From assembly GCA_016873295.1 (NCBI GenBank), contig VGXM01000016.1:1-63582 (forward strand): a stretch of 63,582 nt of DNA. The letters are read 5' to 3'. A model generated the notes under the pieces. The model was not told the DNA's origin. It saw nothing but the letters and a program-made list of their open reading frames with translations, and did not search any database. Positions 34,074-42,612 of this stretch are shown here, piece after piece; positions within the stretch are counted from its first letter, which is position 1, and the number at the start of each line of letters is the position of its first letter. The position numbers were made by a program, and so were the translations under genes. The DNA is from Phycisphaerae bacterium (GTDB taxonomy: Bacteria; Planctomycetota; Phycisphaerae; Phycisphaerales; UBA1924).

Positions 34074-36032
34074 ATGACCATCGCCCGACCGCCCGCCTTC
34101 GCGCTCCTCCCGCTCTGCGGGCTCGCCGCGGGCCTGTCCGTCGCCGGGTGCGGAACGTCGAAACTGGGCGAGCGGTCCGCGGCCGAGCTCCGCCGGGCGC
34201 TCTCGGAGAGCACGCGGCGCGAACTCCGCGACGCCCAGTCCTCGCCGCTCCCGCGCCTCACGGAGCGTGAGGACGCGACCTCCCGCCTGGACCTCACCCC
34301 CGAGGCCCGACAGGCCCTGGACGCCCTCGCCGGGCCGCGGGCCTACGACCGCGCCCGCCTGCCCCTCCCCGCGGACCTCATGGGCCAGGCCCCGCGGACC
34401 GTGGACGTCACGCTGGAGCGGGCCGTCAAGACCGCCGCCAGCAACAACCTCGCCATCCAGTTCGCCCGCCTGGGCACGGCGATCGGGGAGGCCCAGGTCG
34501 TGCAGGCCGAGGCCGCCTTCGACTGGACCTTCTTCACGGGCGCCAGCGCCACGCGCACCGACTCGCCCCAGATCCGGCGCGGGTTCTTCGGCGACGACTT
34601 CGATCGGCGCGAGCTGGTCAACTGGCAGGCGGGGCTGCGCCGCACGCTCGTGGGCGGCGGGCGCTTCTCGATCCAGCAGGACCTGGCGAACACCGACGTC
34701 ATCACCCCCGGGTTCAACGCCTTCCCCAACCCCGCCAACCAGGTCGGGGTCACGCTCCAGTACGACCAGCCGCTGCTGCGCGGCTTCGGGTCCGACGTGG
34801 CCCTCTCCGAGGTCCGCCTGGCCCGCAACGCCGAGCGCCAGGCCGTCCAGAGCCTGCGCCGCGATCTCATCCGCGTGATCACCGAGACGGAGCGCACCTA
34901 CTGGGAGCTGGCCCGGGCCCAGCGCGAGCTGGTGGTGCTCCAGCGCCTCCTGGAGCGGGGCGTGCAGAAGCGGGACCAGCTGCAGGCCCGCGAGGCCGCC
35001 CAGCTCGAGGCCGCTTCCGCCGTCAAGGACGCCATCTTCCGCGTCACGGACCGGCAGTCGCAGCTGCGCCGGGCCCAGACGGTGCTCAAGATCGCCGGCG
35101 ACCGCCTCAAGCAGCTCGTCAACGACCCGGAGATCCCCATCGGGTCGGAGGTCGTCCCGCTCACCACCGACGACCCGCTCGACCAGCCCCTGGCGTTCAA
35201 CCTCGCCGAGGCCATGCTGTCGGCCATCGAGAACCGCCCCGAGATCCAGCAGGCGGTCCTGGCGATCGACGATGCCTCGATCCGGCACACCGTGGCGCGC
35301 TCCTCGCGCCTCCCGCAGCTCGACCTGCGCCTGCAGGCCCGCTTCGCCGAGCTCACCGACGACGTGGGGAGCGCCTACCGCGACGTCTTCGCGGGCCAGT
35401 TCGTCGACACGGTCGTCGCCATGGCCTTCGAGCAGCCCCTGGGCAACCGCCGCGGCGAGGCCGAGCTGCGCCGACGCCAGTTCGAGCGTTCCCAGGCCGG
35501 CATCGCCTACATGAACCAGGTGCAACTGGTGGTCGGCGAGGTCAAGGAAGCCCTCAACCGCGTCGTCACCAACTACCAGCTCATCGAGCTCACCCGGGCC
35601 AACCGCCTGGCCGCCGCCGAGGTACTCCGCTCCACCACCGTCGAGAGCGAGCTCATGCACGACTTCTCCGCCGTCCGCCTCGACCTCGAGCTCAACCGCC
35701 AGGAGCGCCTCGCCCAGGCCGAACGCGAGGAGATCGCGGCCATCACCGAGTACAACACCGCCGTCGCCGAGCTCTACCAGGCCATGGGCCTGACGCTGGA
35801 ACGCAACCGCATCAGGCTCGACGTGCCCCGCGCCGACGACCCGCGCGACCCCGAGCCCGGGTGGCGCGGCATCCCCCCTTGGCGGCTCCCGGACGAGCCC
35901 GTCCAACGCACCCGCGCATCGCGCGGCAGGACGCCCGCCCCACCGCTGCCCGTCCCCGTCGCCCCCGGCGACGAACCCCAGGCCCCCGCCGAACCGGCGC
36001 CCGCGCGCGGGCGCAAGATCCCGGTCCCGTAG
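34074..36032 (+). CDS. TolC-family outer-membrane efflux lipoprotein with RKIPVP tail
   Basis: A 652-residue outer-membrane efflux protein. The signal peptide ends in the lipobox VAGC. Two OEP repeats follow: LERAVKTAASNNLAIQFARLG begins the first, FNLAEAMLSAIENRPEIQQAVLAID the second, each ending in long helices such as ITETERTYWELARAQRELVV. The mature protein should trimerise into a periplasmic tunnel (family knowledge). Residues after about 580 form a Pro/Ala-rich tail ending in RGRKIPVP, shared with the lipoprotein at 19754. No partner RND or ABC transporter is adjacent. TACGTT lies 10 nt before the ATG. Confidence 0.88.
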   Translation: MTIARPPAFALLPLCGLAAGLSVAGCGTSKLGERSAAELRRALSESTRRELRDAQSSPLPRLTEREDATSRLDLTPEARQALDALAGPRAYDRARLPLPADLMGQAPRTVDVTLERAVKTAASNNLAIQFARLGTAIGEAQVVQAEAAFDWTFFTGASATRTDSPQIRRGFFGDDFDRRELVNWQAGLRRTLVGGGRFSIQQDLANTDVITPGFNAFPNPANQVGVTLQYDQPLLRGFGSDVALSEVRLARNAERQAVQSLRRDLIRVITETERTYWELARAQRELVVLQRLLERGVQKRDQLQAREAAQLEAASAVKDAIFRVTDRQSQLRRAQTVLKIAGDRLKQLVNDPEIPIGSEVVPLTTDDPLDQPLAFNLAEAMLSAIENRPEIQQAVLAIDDASIRHTVARSSRLPQLDLRLQARFAELTDDVGSAYRDVFAGQFVDTVVAMAFEQPLGNRRGEAELRRRQFERSQAGIAYMNQVQLVVGEVKEALNRVVTNYQLIELTRANRLAAAEVLRSTTVESELMHDFSAVRLDLELNRQERLAQAEREEIAAITEYNTAVAELYQAMGLTLERNRIRLDVPRADDPRDPEPGWRGIPPWRLPDEPVQRTRASRGRTPAPPLPVPVAPGDEPQAPAEPAPARGRKIPVP

Positions 36033-36085
36033 GCCGACGCCCCCCCGACCGATCCCCGCGCCACGCGGTCGCGTTCCCCAACGGG

Positions 36086-36105
36086 CCCCACGCGCGAGCG
36101 TGGGG
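36086..36105 (+). terminator. Hairpin between the TolC-like gene and mgtE
   Basis: CCCCACGC (36086-36093) pairs perfectly with GCGTGGGG (36098-36105) around GCGA. No T-run follows, so it is either a weak terminator of the upstream gene or an upstream element of mgtE. Confidence 0.35.
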
Positions 36106-36119
36106 CGCGACAACGCTTG

Positions 36120-36125
36120 TATGCT
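36120..36125 (+). promoter_or_regulatory. Candidate -10 hexamer TATGCT of mgtE
   Basis: TATGCT lies 86 nt upstream of the mgtE ATG and would give a leader of about 80 nt. No M-box magnesium riboswitch fold was recognised in that short leader. Confidence 0.35.
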
Positions 36126-36211
36126 CGTGCGCCGCGATGTCATCGGCCCGCGGCGCTGCCCGGCAGCCAACGCGGGGCGCCGCAAGCACGCCACGACGGA
36201 GGAGGACTCCG

Positions 36212-37522
36212 ATGCCCAAGCACGACCCGCTCCTGACCCTGGCCCTGGAACTGGTCGAGAAGGACCCGGCGTCGGCGGCCCGCCGGCTCGAGGCCATGCC
36301 CGCCGAGGACACCGCCGCCGCCGTACACGCCATGCCCACCCGGCACAAGGCCCGCCTCTTCCCCCTGCTCCAGACCGGCTACGCCGCCTCCCTCCTCACC
36401 GCGGTCGAACCCGCGGACTTCAACGCCATCGTCAAGTCGCTGGACCCCGAACGTGCCGCTGCGGTGTTCATGCAGTTGCCGGAAGACGCCCGCGAGCGCC
36501 TCGCCGCCCACCTCCCAGAGAGCGTCCTTCGCCACGTCCGCGAGCTGCTCACCTACCCCGAGGACAGCGTCGGTCGCCTCATGTCCCCGCAGTTCTTCTC
36601 CCTGCACCAGGCCATGACCGTGCGCGACGCGATCAAGAAGATCCGCGCCATGACCGAGAAGCGCGTCGGCGCCTCCTACGCCTACGTCGTGGGCGACGAC
36701 GACGTGCTCGTCGGCATCCTCAACATGCACGACCTGCTCGTCGCCTCGCCCGACTCACACCTCGGGGCCATCATGCGCCGCGACGTCTTCACGCTCCCGG
36801 CCCACATGGACGCCGAGGAGGCCGCCGCCGAGCTGGCCCGACGGCGCTACTTCGCCGCCCCCGTCGTCGACTCCGACAACCGCATCCTCGGCGTCGTCCG
36901 CGGCGAGCGCCTCATGCGCGGCGCCCGCCAGGAACTGGGCGAGGACCTCCAGCGCATGGTCGGCGCCGGCGCCGACGAACGCGCCTTTTCACCCGTCACC
37001 TACTCACTCCGCAAACGCCTCCCCTGGCTCCACGTGAACCTGGCCACCGCGTTCCTGGCCGCCGCCGTCGTCGCCCTTTTCGAGGACACCATCGCCCGCT
37101 TTACCGTCCTCGCGGTATTCCTGCCCGTCGTCGCCGGGCAGGGCGGCAACGCCGGGGCCCAGTCCCTCGCGATCGTCATGCGCGGGCTCTTCATGCGCGA
37201 GATCCCCCGCGGCCTCGCCCGCCGCCTGGTCCTAAAGGAAATGGGCCTGGGGACCATCACGGGGACCGTGACGGGCGTCGTGACCGGCGTGATCGCCTAT
37301 CTCTGGTTCGGCAACCCGGCCCTGGGCGTCGTGGTCACGCTCGCGATGATCGTCAACCTCTGCTGCGCAGGGCTGGCGGGCGGGGCCATCCCCATCCTGC
37401 TCCGGTCCATGGGCTTCGACCCGGCCCAATGCTCGAGCATCATCCTGACGACGGTCACCGACGTGGTGGGCTTCTTCGCCTTCCTGGGATTCGCCGTGCT
37501 GTTCCAGGCGTACCTGGGGTAA
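36212..37522 (+). CDS. mgtE: Magnesium transporter MgtE
   Basis: A 436-residue Mg2+ channel. The N-terminal superhelical domain (about 1-115) includes VKSLDPERAAAVFMQLPEDARERL. Two CBS domains (about 125-245; TYPEDSVGRLMSPQFFSL, AYVVGDDDVLVGILNMHDLL) follow, then the long plug helix and five membrane helices starting at about 272. They carry the family signature FLPVVAGQGGNAGAQSLAIVMRG and the pore Asp in the last helix (TTVTDVVGFFAFLG). GGAGGAGG precedes the ATG by 6 nt. It converges with the DUF444 gene, 3 nt apart. Confidence 0.95.
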   Translation: MPKHDPLLTLALELVEKDPASAARRLEAMPAEDTAAAVHAMPTRHKARLFPLLQTGYAASLLTAVEPADFNAIVKSLDPERAAAVFMQLPEDARERLAAHLPESVLRHVRELLTYPEDSVGRLMSPQFFSLHQAMTVRDAIKKIRAMTEKRVGASYAYVVGDDDVLVGILNMHDLLVASPDSHLGAIMRRDVFTLPAHMDAEEAAAELARRRYFAAPVVDSDNRILGVVRGERLMRGARQELGEDLQRMVGAGADERAFSPVTYSLRKRLPWLHVNLATAFLAAAVVALFEDTIARFTVLAVFLPVVAGQGGNAGAQSLAIVMRGLFMREIPRGLARRLVLKEMGLGTITGTVTGVVTGVIAYLWFGNPALGVVVTLAMIVNLCCAGLAGGAIPILLRSMGFDPAQCSSIILTTVTDVVGFFAFLGFAVLFQAYLG

Positions 37523-37525
37523 GCG

Positions 37526-38626
37526 TCACCGCCCGGCCTTGAAGAACGTGCGCAGGCTCTCGTAGATCTCGTCGCGGCTGTTGACCTTGGAGAGGACCAG
37601 GCGCGGGCCGGCCTCGTCGGGCGCGCCCCCGGGGAACGCCTCGGCCAGCACGTTGTGGAACGACCCCGACCCGTAGGCGCTGGCGACCTGGCAGTAGCCG
37701 AACATGTTGCAGATCGGCAGCAGGCTCTCCTCGAGCAGCTTGACGCACTGGCGGTTGTCCGAGTCCGACGAGTTGTCGCCGTCGGAGAAGTGGAAGAGGT
37801 AGATGTTCCAGTCGCCCGGGTCGTAGTGGGCGCCGAGCAGGTCCTTGCAGCACTCCAGGGCGGAGGAGATGCGCGTCCCGCCGTCCTCGCGCACGCTGAA
37901 GAACGTCTTGCGGTCCACCTCCGCCGCCCGCACGTCGTGCACGATGTAGCGGCTCTCGATCCCCTCGTAGTTCCGCCGCAGCCACGCGTCGATCCAGAAC
38001 GCCTCCAGCCGCACCATCTCCTTCTGCTCGTCCCCCATCGACCCCGACACGTCCATCATGTAGACGATCACGGCGTTGGACTGCGGCTTCCTCACCTCCG
38101 TCCACGAGCGGAAGCGCAGGTCGTCCTTCACCGGCACGATCACCGGGTTCTCGGGGTCGTAGATCCCCATCGAGAGCTGGCGCTTGAGCGCCTCGCGGTA
38201 CGTCCGCTTGAAGTGCCGCAGGCTCGCCGGGCCCACCGGGCGGATCCCCGAGTACCGGTCGCGCATCGTCGTAATGCGGTGCTCGCCCCGCGGCTTGATC
38301 CGCGGCAGCTTCAGCTCCTCCGCCATGATGTCCGCCAGCTCCTCGAGCGTGACCTCCACCTCGGTCAGGTGCCGCCCCTCGGCCTCGCCGCCGCCCTGCT
38401 TGCCGACGGCCTCGCCCTCCTCGCCCTCGCCCAGCCCCACGCCCCCGGAGTTGTTGCCGTAGCGGAACGTCGGGATGTCGATGTCGTAGACGGGGATGGA
38501 GACGTAGCGCTGACCCTCCTTGCCGATGAGGTCGCCCCGCGTGAGGAACCGCCGCAGGTCGCCGCGGATCTTGCCGCGGACGATCTGGCGGAAACGCTGG
38601 TAGTCCTGCTCGATGGTGTTGATCAT
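37526..38626 (-). CDS. DUF444/UPF0229 (YeaH-like) protein with VWA domain
   Basis: A 366-residue protein with the conserved N-terminus QDYQRFRQIVRGKIRGDLRR, a Gly/Glu-rich region at about 60-85 and a C-terminal von Willebrand-A-like domain bearing the MIDAS sequence DVSGSMG and FFSVREDGGTRISSALE. In many bacteria yeaH sits with the serine kinase gene prkA (yeaG) and spoVR; neither is present here. The function is poorly understood and linked to stress or starvation responses (family knowledge). Confidence 0.9.
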   Translation of the reverse strand: MINTIEQDYQRFRQIVRGKIRGDLRRFLTRGDLIGKEGQRYVSIPVYDIDIPTFRYGNNSGGVGLGEGEEGEAVGKQGGGEAEGRHLTEVEVTLEELADIMAEELKLPRIKPRGEHRITTMRDRYSGIRPVGPASLRHFKRTYREALKRQLSMGIYDPENPVIVPVKDDLRFRSWTEVRKPQSNAVIVYMMDVSGSMGDEQKEMVRLEAFWIDAWLRRNYEGIESRYIVHDVRAAEVDRKTFFSVREDGGTRISSALECCKDLLGAHYDPGDWNIYLFHFSDGDNSSDSDNRQCVKLLEESLLPICNMFGYCQVASAYGSGSFHNVLAEAFPGGAPDEAGPRLVLSKVNSRDEIYESLRTFFKAGR

Positions 38627-38742
38627 CGCGGGCCCAGGCCGATCGGCTCCATCATCATGGAGGCGAATCCCCTATCCGTTCATGCGCCCCATCGGGCGCG
38701 CCGGTTCGTCACAACGGGCCCGAACCCGCGTCGGAACCCCCG

Positions 38743-39759
38743 TTATTGGGGCCTTCCCCCAGATGGTTCGGCGCTTCCGGCGCCCGCCTTGACCCCCGGG
38801 CGGGCGGATTGCTCCACGCGGGCCCGGCGGACCCGCGCCGACAGCCACGCCACGCCCACCAGCCCCGCCGGGATCGCCGCCGCCAGCTCCAGGGCCCGGT
38901 TGACCAGGTCCGCCGCCAGCCCCGCCGCGACCGTGACCTGGGCCCCGCGCCGCCCAACGGGCATGACCGCGGCCACTGCCCCCACGGCCCACTCGCGCAG
39001 CCCCAGCCCGTTGCCGACGATGGGGACGAGCAGCACGACCTGGCTCACCGCCGCCGCCCCCGCCGCCTGCACGAACGACACGGGCACGCCGATCGCCCGG
39101 AAGACCAGCATGTACCGCGCCACCCACATCAGCGTGTCGAGATAGCGCACGGCAAGGGCCCAGGCGCGGGCCCGGGACCGCCCTCGCAGCCCCGGCGCCA
39201 CCGCCGCCACGAGCAGCCCCGGTGACACCGCCGCGCAGGCCAGCACGCTCCAGTGGGCCTGGATACGGGCCACCGCCGCACCCGCGGCCACGAGCATCGC
39301 CAGGGCCCCGGCCCCGCACGCGATCGCCTCCATCAGCACGCCGATCGACGCCTTGATCGGGATGGCGTTGACCAGCCTGTGGTACGTCACGCGCCCGACC
39401 AGCCCCGGGCGCAGCGGCAGGTAGTTGAGCAGCCACGCCGACGCCACCAGCGCCGTCATCTCCCCCCAACCCACGCGCCCGTGCCGCCGGTTGAGCAGCG
39501 TGAGCACGCCCGCCGTCGCCGCCAGGTTCCCCAGCGGCAACACGATCAGGGCCGCGATCAGCCACGCCGGCGCCGCCCGGAGGCTTGCCCACGCCGGGTC
39601 CAGCGTCTCCCGCTGCGACGCGACCGCCCACACCGCCGCGGCGAGCACGGCGACGCCCACCGCCGTCCCCGCGGCCTTGCGCCACCCCGCGCGACGCACC
39701 CGCGACTCGGCGGGGCCGAGCGCCGGGCTCGGGGCGGGTTCCCCTCCCTGTGGATTCAT
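38743..39759 (-). CDS. Polytopic membrane protein, LPG-synthase TM/flippase-like
   Basis: A 338-residue protein with about eight hydrophobic segments resembling the lysylphosphatidylglycerol synthase transmembrane (flippase-like) domain: WLLNYLPLRPGLVGRVTYH, and near the C-terminus VPIVGNGLGLREWAVGAV, which matches the usual P-x-G-x-G-x-R-E region. No soluble synthase domain is attached. The ATG overlaps the preceding stop (ATGA), so it is coupled to the TPR protein gene. Substrate unknown; lipid or glycolipid movement is inferred. Confidence 0.7.
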   Translation of the reverse strand: MNPQGGEPAPSPALGPAESRVRRAGWRKAAGTAVGVAVLAAAVWAVASQRETLDPAWASLRAAPAWLIAALIVLPLGNLAATAGVLTLLNRRHGRVGWGEMTALVASAWLLNYLPLRPGLVGRVTYHRLVNAIPIKASIGVLMEAIACGAGALAMLVAAGAAVARIQAHWSVLACAAVSPGLLVAAVAPGLRGRSRARAWALAVRYLDTLMWVARYMLVFRAIGVPVSFVQAAGAAAVSQVVLLVPIVGNGLGLREWAVGAVAAVMPVGRRGAQVTVAAGLAADLVNRALELAAAIPAGLVGVAWLSARVRRARVEQSARPGVKAGAGSAEPSGGRPQ

Positions 39760-42239
39760 CGGCGGACGCCGGTCGCGGGGCTCCGATCGCCCACGGGCCC
39801 GCGCGAAGCGAGCGTGACGCGGCCCGCCCGCAGCCGCTCGATCTGGATCGTCGCCAGCCGCCCGAGGCGAGCGTCCGAACCCGCCGCCAGCTCCCCCAGA
39901 CGCGCGTGCGCCGGGTCGCCCAGCCGAGTCACGATCACCAGCGGCACCAGCCCCGGGTCCGACTCCGCGGCGACGGCGGCGTCGAACACCCCCATCTCCG
40001 GCACGATCGCGGCGTTGGGCAGGATCGACAGCGCCAAGGCCCGCTCGTCGGACGTCCACCCCGCGTACAGCGCCGCCAGACGCTCGACCGCGGCCCGACG
40101 CTCCTCAGGCGTCGCCAACGACTCCGACCGCGGCCCGGCCAGCGCTGACAGCAGCGCCACCAGCGTCTCGCCCAACGCCTCACCGCGCACCGCCCCGGCC
40201 CGATCGACCAGCTCCGCCAGCCCCAGCCCCGCGATCGCCAGCCGCCCGCGCTGCACCGACGCCGTCTCCACCTCCACGCTCCAAGGCCCCGGCTCGTAGA
40301 TCAGCGGCGACGCCACGAACCCCTGCAGCACGCGCCAACGCACGCTCTGCGACTGCCCGCTCGACACCCACGCCAGCCACCCCGTCAGGCCCGCGTCGGC
40401 CCACACCGCCGCCTCCACGCTCTCCCCGGGCAGCAGCCTCAGCTTCGGCAGCGACTCGACCACCTCGGGCTCCGGCTCGAACCCCTGCCCCGCCCCGGCG
40501 ATCGACACCCGCGGCGCCAGCAGGATCCGCGTGTTGATCGTCCGGTCGCTGCCCAGCGAGAGCGGCATGGGCGACGAGTTGCGGATCCGCACCCGCAGCC
40601 GCGCCGGCTCCAGCGGGCCCGGCGAGACCGTCATCGGCGCCACCGTGAGCGAGACGGCCTGGCGCGGATCCCGGATCATCGCGTCCAGCCACGAAGGGAC
40701 GCCCTCGCCCAGCGCCGTCAGCCGCTTCGCCAGGTCCCTCTCCTCGTCCGAGACCAGCCCCAGCTCACGCCGCTGCGCCGCCGCCCACACCCCGGCGAGC
40801 GTCGTCGGAAACCGCCGGGCGGCCGTCTCGAGGCGACGGTGCGCCTCCTCCGTCCGCCCCAGCGCGAGCAGCGCCTCGATGTACCCGACCTCCCAGGGCC
40901 CCACCGCCTTCTCCGTCGAGAAGATCGCCAAGGCGCCGACCGGGTCGCCCTCCCGAAGCCGACGCCACCCCTCGTACATCTCGAAGAGCATGCCCGTGCG
41001 CGACGGCAGCAGGTCGCGGTACTTCTGAAGGTCGCCGTCGATCTGGTCCGTGTCGACCTGGAACCACAGCCGGAACACCTGGAGCTCGATCGCCGCGGGA
41101 CGCAGCGCCGCGATCAGGTCGCTGATCCTCACGTTCGGGGCCAGCCCGGCCGGCTCCAGGATCTGGCGGTGCCGCTGCGCGACCGCCGCGCCCAGGTCCG
41201 CCCCCGCCGACCGCAGCGTCTCCTGGTCCCCCAGCTCCGCCGCCGCCACCATCCGCAACTGCTCCGCCGCGGGCGTCAGGTACTGCGGCTCGGGCTTCGG
41301 GCCCGGCACCAGGTACCGCTCGCGCATCTCCAACTCGACCTTCTCGCGGTACCGCTGCGACCGAACGATGCCGTTGAGGCGCTCCACGATCTTGGCGGTC
41401 CCCTTGGCCTGCCACTCGGCGAACATGAACTCCACCTCGCTCGCCTCGTCCGCCGACCCGCCCGTCTTGAGGAACCGATCGCCCAGCTCGTAGAACCGCA
41501 GGCCCTGCCCGCCCGCCCCCGCCCCCAGCAGGAACCGCCCCATCTCCATCAGGATCTGTGGGTCCACCGGGTCGGTCATCAGCATCGCGCGCAGCAGCTC
41601 GAAGCGCCGCTCCGGGTCGTCCTGACGCTCGTCGAAGAAGCGCAGGGCCAGGTACGCCGCCTCCTTGTTCGTCGGGTCCAGCTCCAGCGCCAGCAGCACC
41701 CGGCGCGCGTGCCCCGCCACGTCGCCCCGCTCCCGCAGCAACAGGGCCGAATCCACCGCGAGCCGGCTCCGGACCGCCGCGTCCATCGACGCCCCCTCGG
41801 GCCCCAGGAAGCGCTCGTACGCCGCCAGTCGCTCCCCCACCGTCTGGAGCTGCGCGATCCGGGCCGCCACCAGCCGGAGCAGCGACACGCTGTCGGAGGG
41901 ATCGGCCCGGAGCAGCCGCTCCGTCGCGTCCAGGTACGCCGACGGGTCGCCCGCGTTCCACGCGATCTCCACCCGCCGCCGCAGCAGGTCGCGGTCGGAG
42001 GGCGACGACGCCAGCGCCAGGTCGATCACCGCCCCCGCCAGCGCGTAATCGTCCGCCGTGGGCACCCGGCTGTGCCGCAGGTCCAGCAGCGCCGAGCGCG
42101 CCACCGCCGCCGACACCGCCTCGTTGAACCGCCCGCTCTCCGTCGCCGCCTCGGCGCCCGTGGGGATGGCCCACAGCGCCGCCAGCATCCCGGCGAACCG
42201 AGCCAACCCCGCCGACCGCCGCCGCGTTCGTGTCGTCAT
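39756..42239 (-). CDS. Large exported TPR-like protein
   Basis: An unrecognised 827-residue protein. A signal peptide (AGLARFAGMLAALWAIPTGAEA) is followed by helical, TPR-like repeats over about residues 40-450 (DRDLLRRRVEIAWNAGDPSAY, LALELDPTNKEAAYLALRFF). The second half is beta-rich with a NEW3/Ig-like stretch (LEPARLRVRIRNSSPMPLSL, LLPGESVEAAVW), then a helical C-terminus. It is coupled by ATGA overlaps to a small membrane protein before it and the flippase-like protein after it, so the three form one operon of unknown envelope function. Confidence 0.7.
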   Translation of the reverse strand: MTTRTRRRSAGLARFAGMLAALWAIPTGAEAATESGRFNEAVSAAVARSALLDLRHSRVPTADDYALAGAVIDLALASSPSDRDLLRRRVEIAWNAGDPSAYLDATERLLRADPSDSVSLLRLVAARIAQLQTVGERLAAYERFLGPEGASMDAAVRSRLAVDSALLLRERGDVAGHARRVLLALELDPTNKEAAYLALRFFDERQDDPERRFELLRAMLMTDPVDPQILMEMGRFLLGAGAGGQGLRFYELGDRFLKTGGSADEASEVEFMFAEWQAKGTAKIVERLNGIVRSQRYREKVELEMRERYLVPGPKPEPQYLTPAAEQLRMVAAAELGDQETLRSAGADLGAAVAQRHRQILEPAGLAPNVRISDLIAALRPAAIELQVFRLWFQVDTDQIDGDLQKYRDLLPSRTGMLFEMYEGWRRLREGDPVGALAIFSTEKAVGPWEVGYIEALLALGRTEEAHRRLETAARRFPTTLAGVWAAAQRRELGLVSDEERDLAKRLTALGEGVPSWLDAMIRDPRQAVSLTVAPMTVSPGPLEPARLRVRIRNSSPMPLSLGSDRTINTRILLAPRVSIAGAGQGFEPEPEVVESLPKLRLLPGESVEAAVWADAGLTGWLAWVSSGQSQSVRWRVLQGFVASPLIYEPGPWSVEVETASVQRGRLAIAGLGLAELVDRAGAVRGEALGETLVALLSALAGPRSESLATPEERRAAVERLAALYAGWTSDERALALSILPNAAIVPEMGVFDAAVAAESDPGLVPLVIVTRLGDPAHARLGELAAGSDARLGRLATIQIERLRAGRVTLASRGPVGDRSPATGVRR

Positions 42240-42544
42240 ACGCCGGTCACCATGAGCCCGAGCAGCAAGGCCATCCCGATGAGGAACACCGCCAGCGCCG
42301 CCACCTCGACCGGCAGCGTCACGCGCGGGCTCGCCAGCGGGAACACACGGTCCGCCACCAGCACCAGGAACACGTAGTGACCCCCCGCGACGAGCACCGT
42401 GCCCGCCAGAAGCAGGTGCGGCGCGAAGATCGGCCACCGCGAGGGCGCCGTGAACACCGCCGCCAGCCCCAGGACCTGCATCGCCCCGGCCCAGCCCGTC
42501 GCCGCCACGTTCCCCAGCGCCAGTCGCCATCCGTGCGATCCCAT
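42236..42544 (-). CDS. Small four-helix membrane protein
   Basis: A 102-residue protein with three or four hydrophobic segments (LALGNVAATGWAGAMQVLGLA, LLLAGTVLVAGGHYVFLVLVA, VEVAALAVFLIGMALLLGLM). No family was recognised. Its stop overlaps the ATG of the TPR-like gene. A minus-strand TACACT at about 42592 could be its -10. It is the first gene of the three-gene unit behind rho. Confidence 0.6.
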   Translation of the reverse strand: MGSHGWRLALGNVAATGWAGAMQVLGLAAVFTAPSRWPIFAPHLLLAGTVLVAGGHYVFLVLVADRVFPLASPRVTLPVEVAALAVFLIGMALLLGLMVTGV

Positions 42545-42612
42545 GACAGGCCTCACGCGGGGGCGGACCGACCCGCCCCGGGTCCGGCCCAGTGTACCGG
42601 CCCGGCCCGCGC

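Noticed and set aside
36126-36211. M-box magnesium riboswitch before mgtE
   Set aside because: The leader is only about 80 nt and no conserved M-box helices could be recognised.
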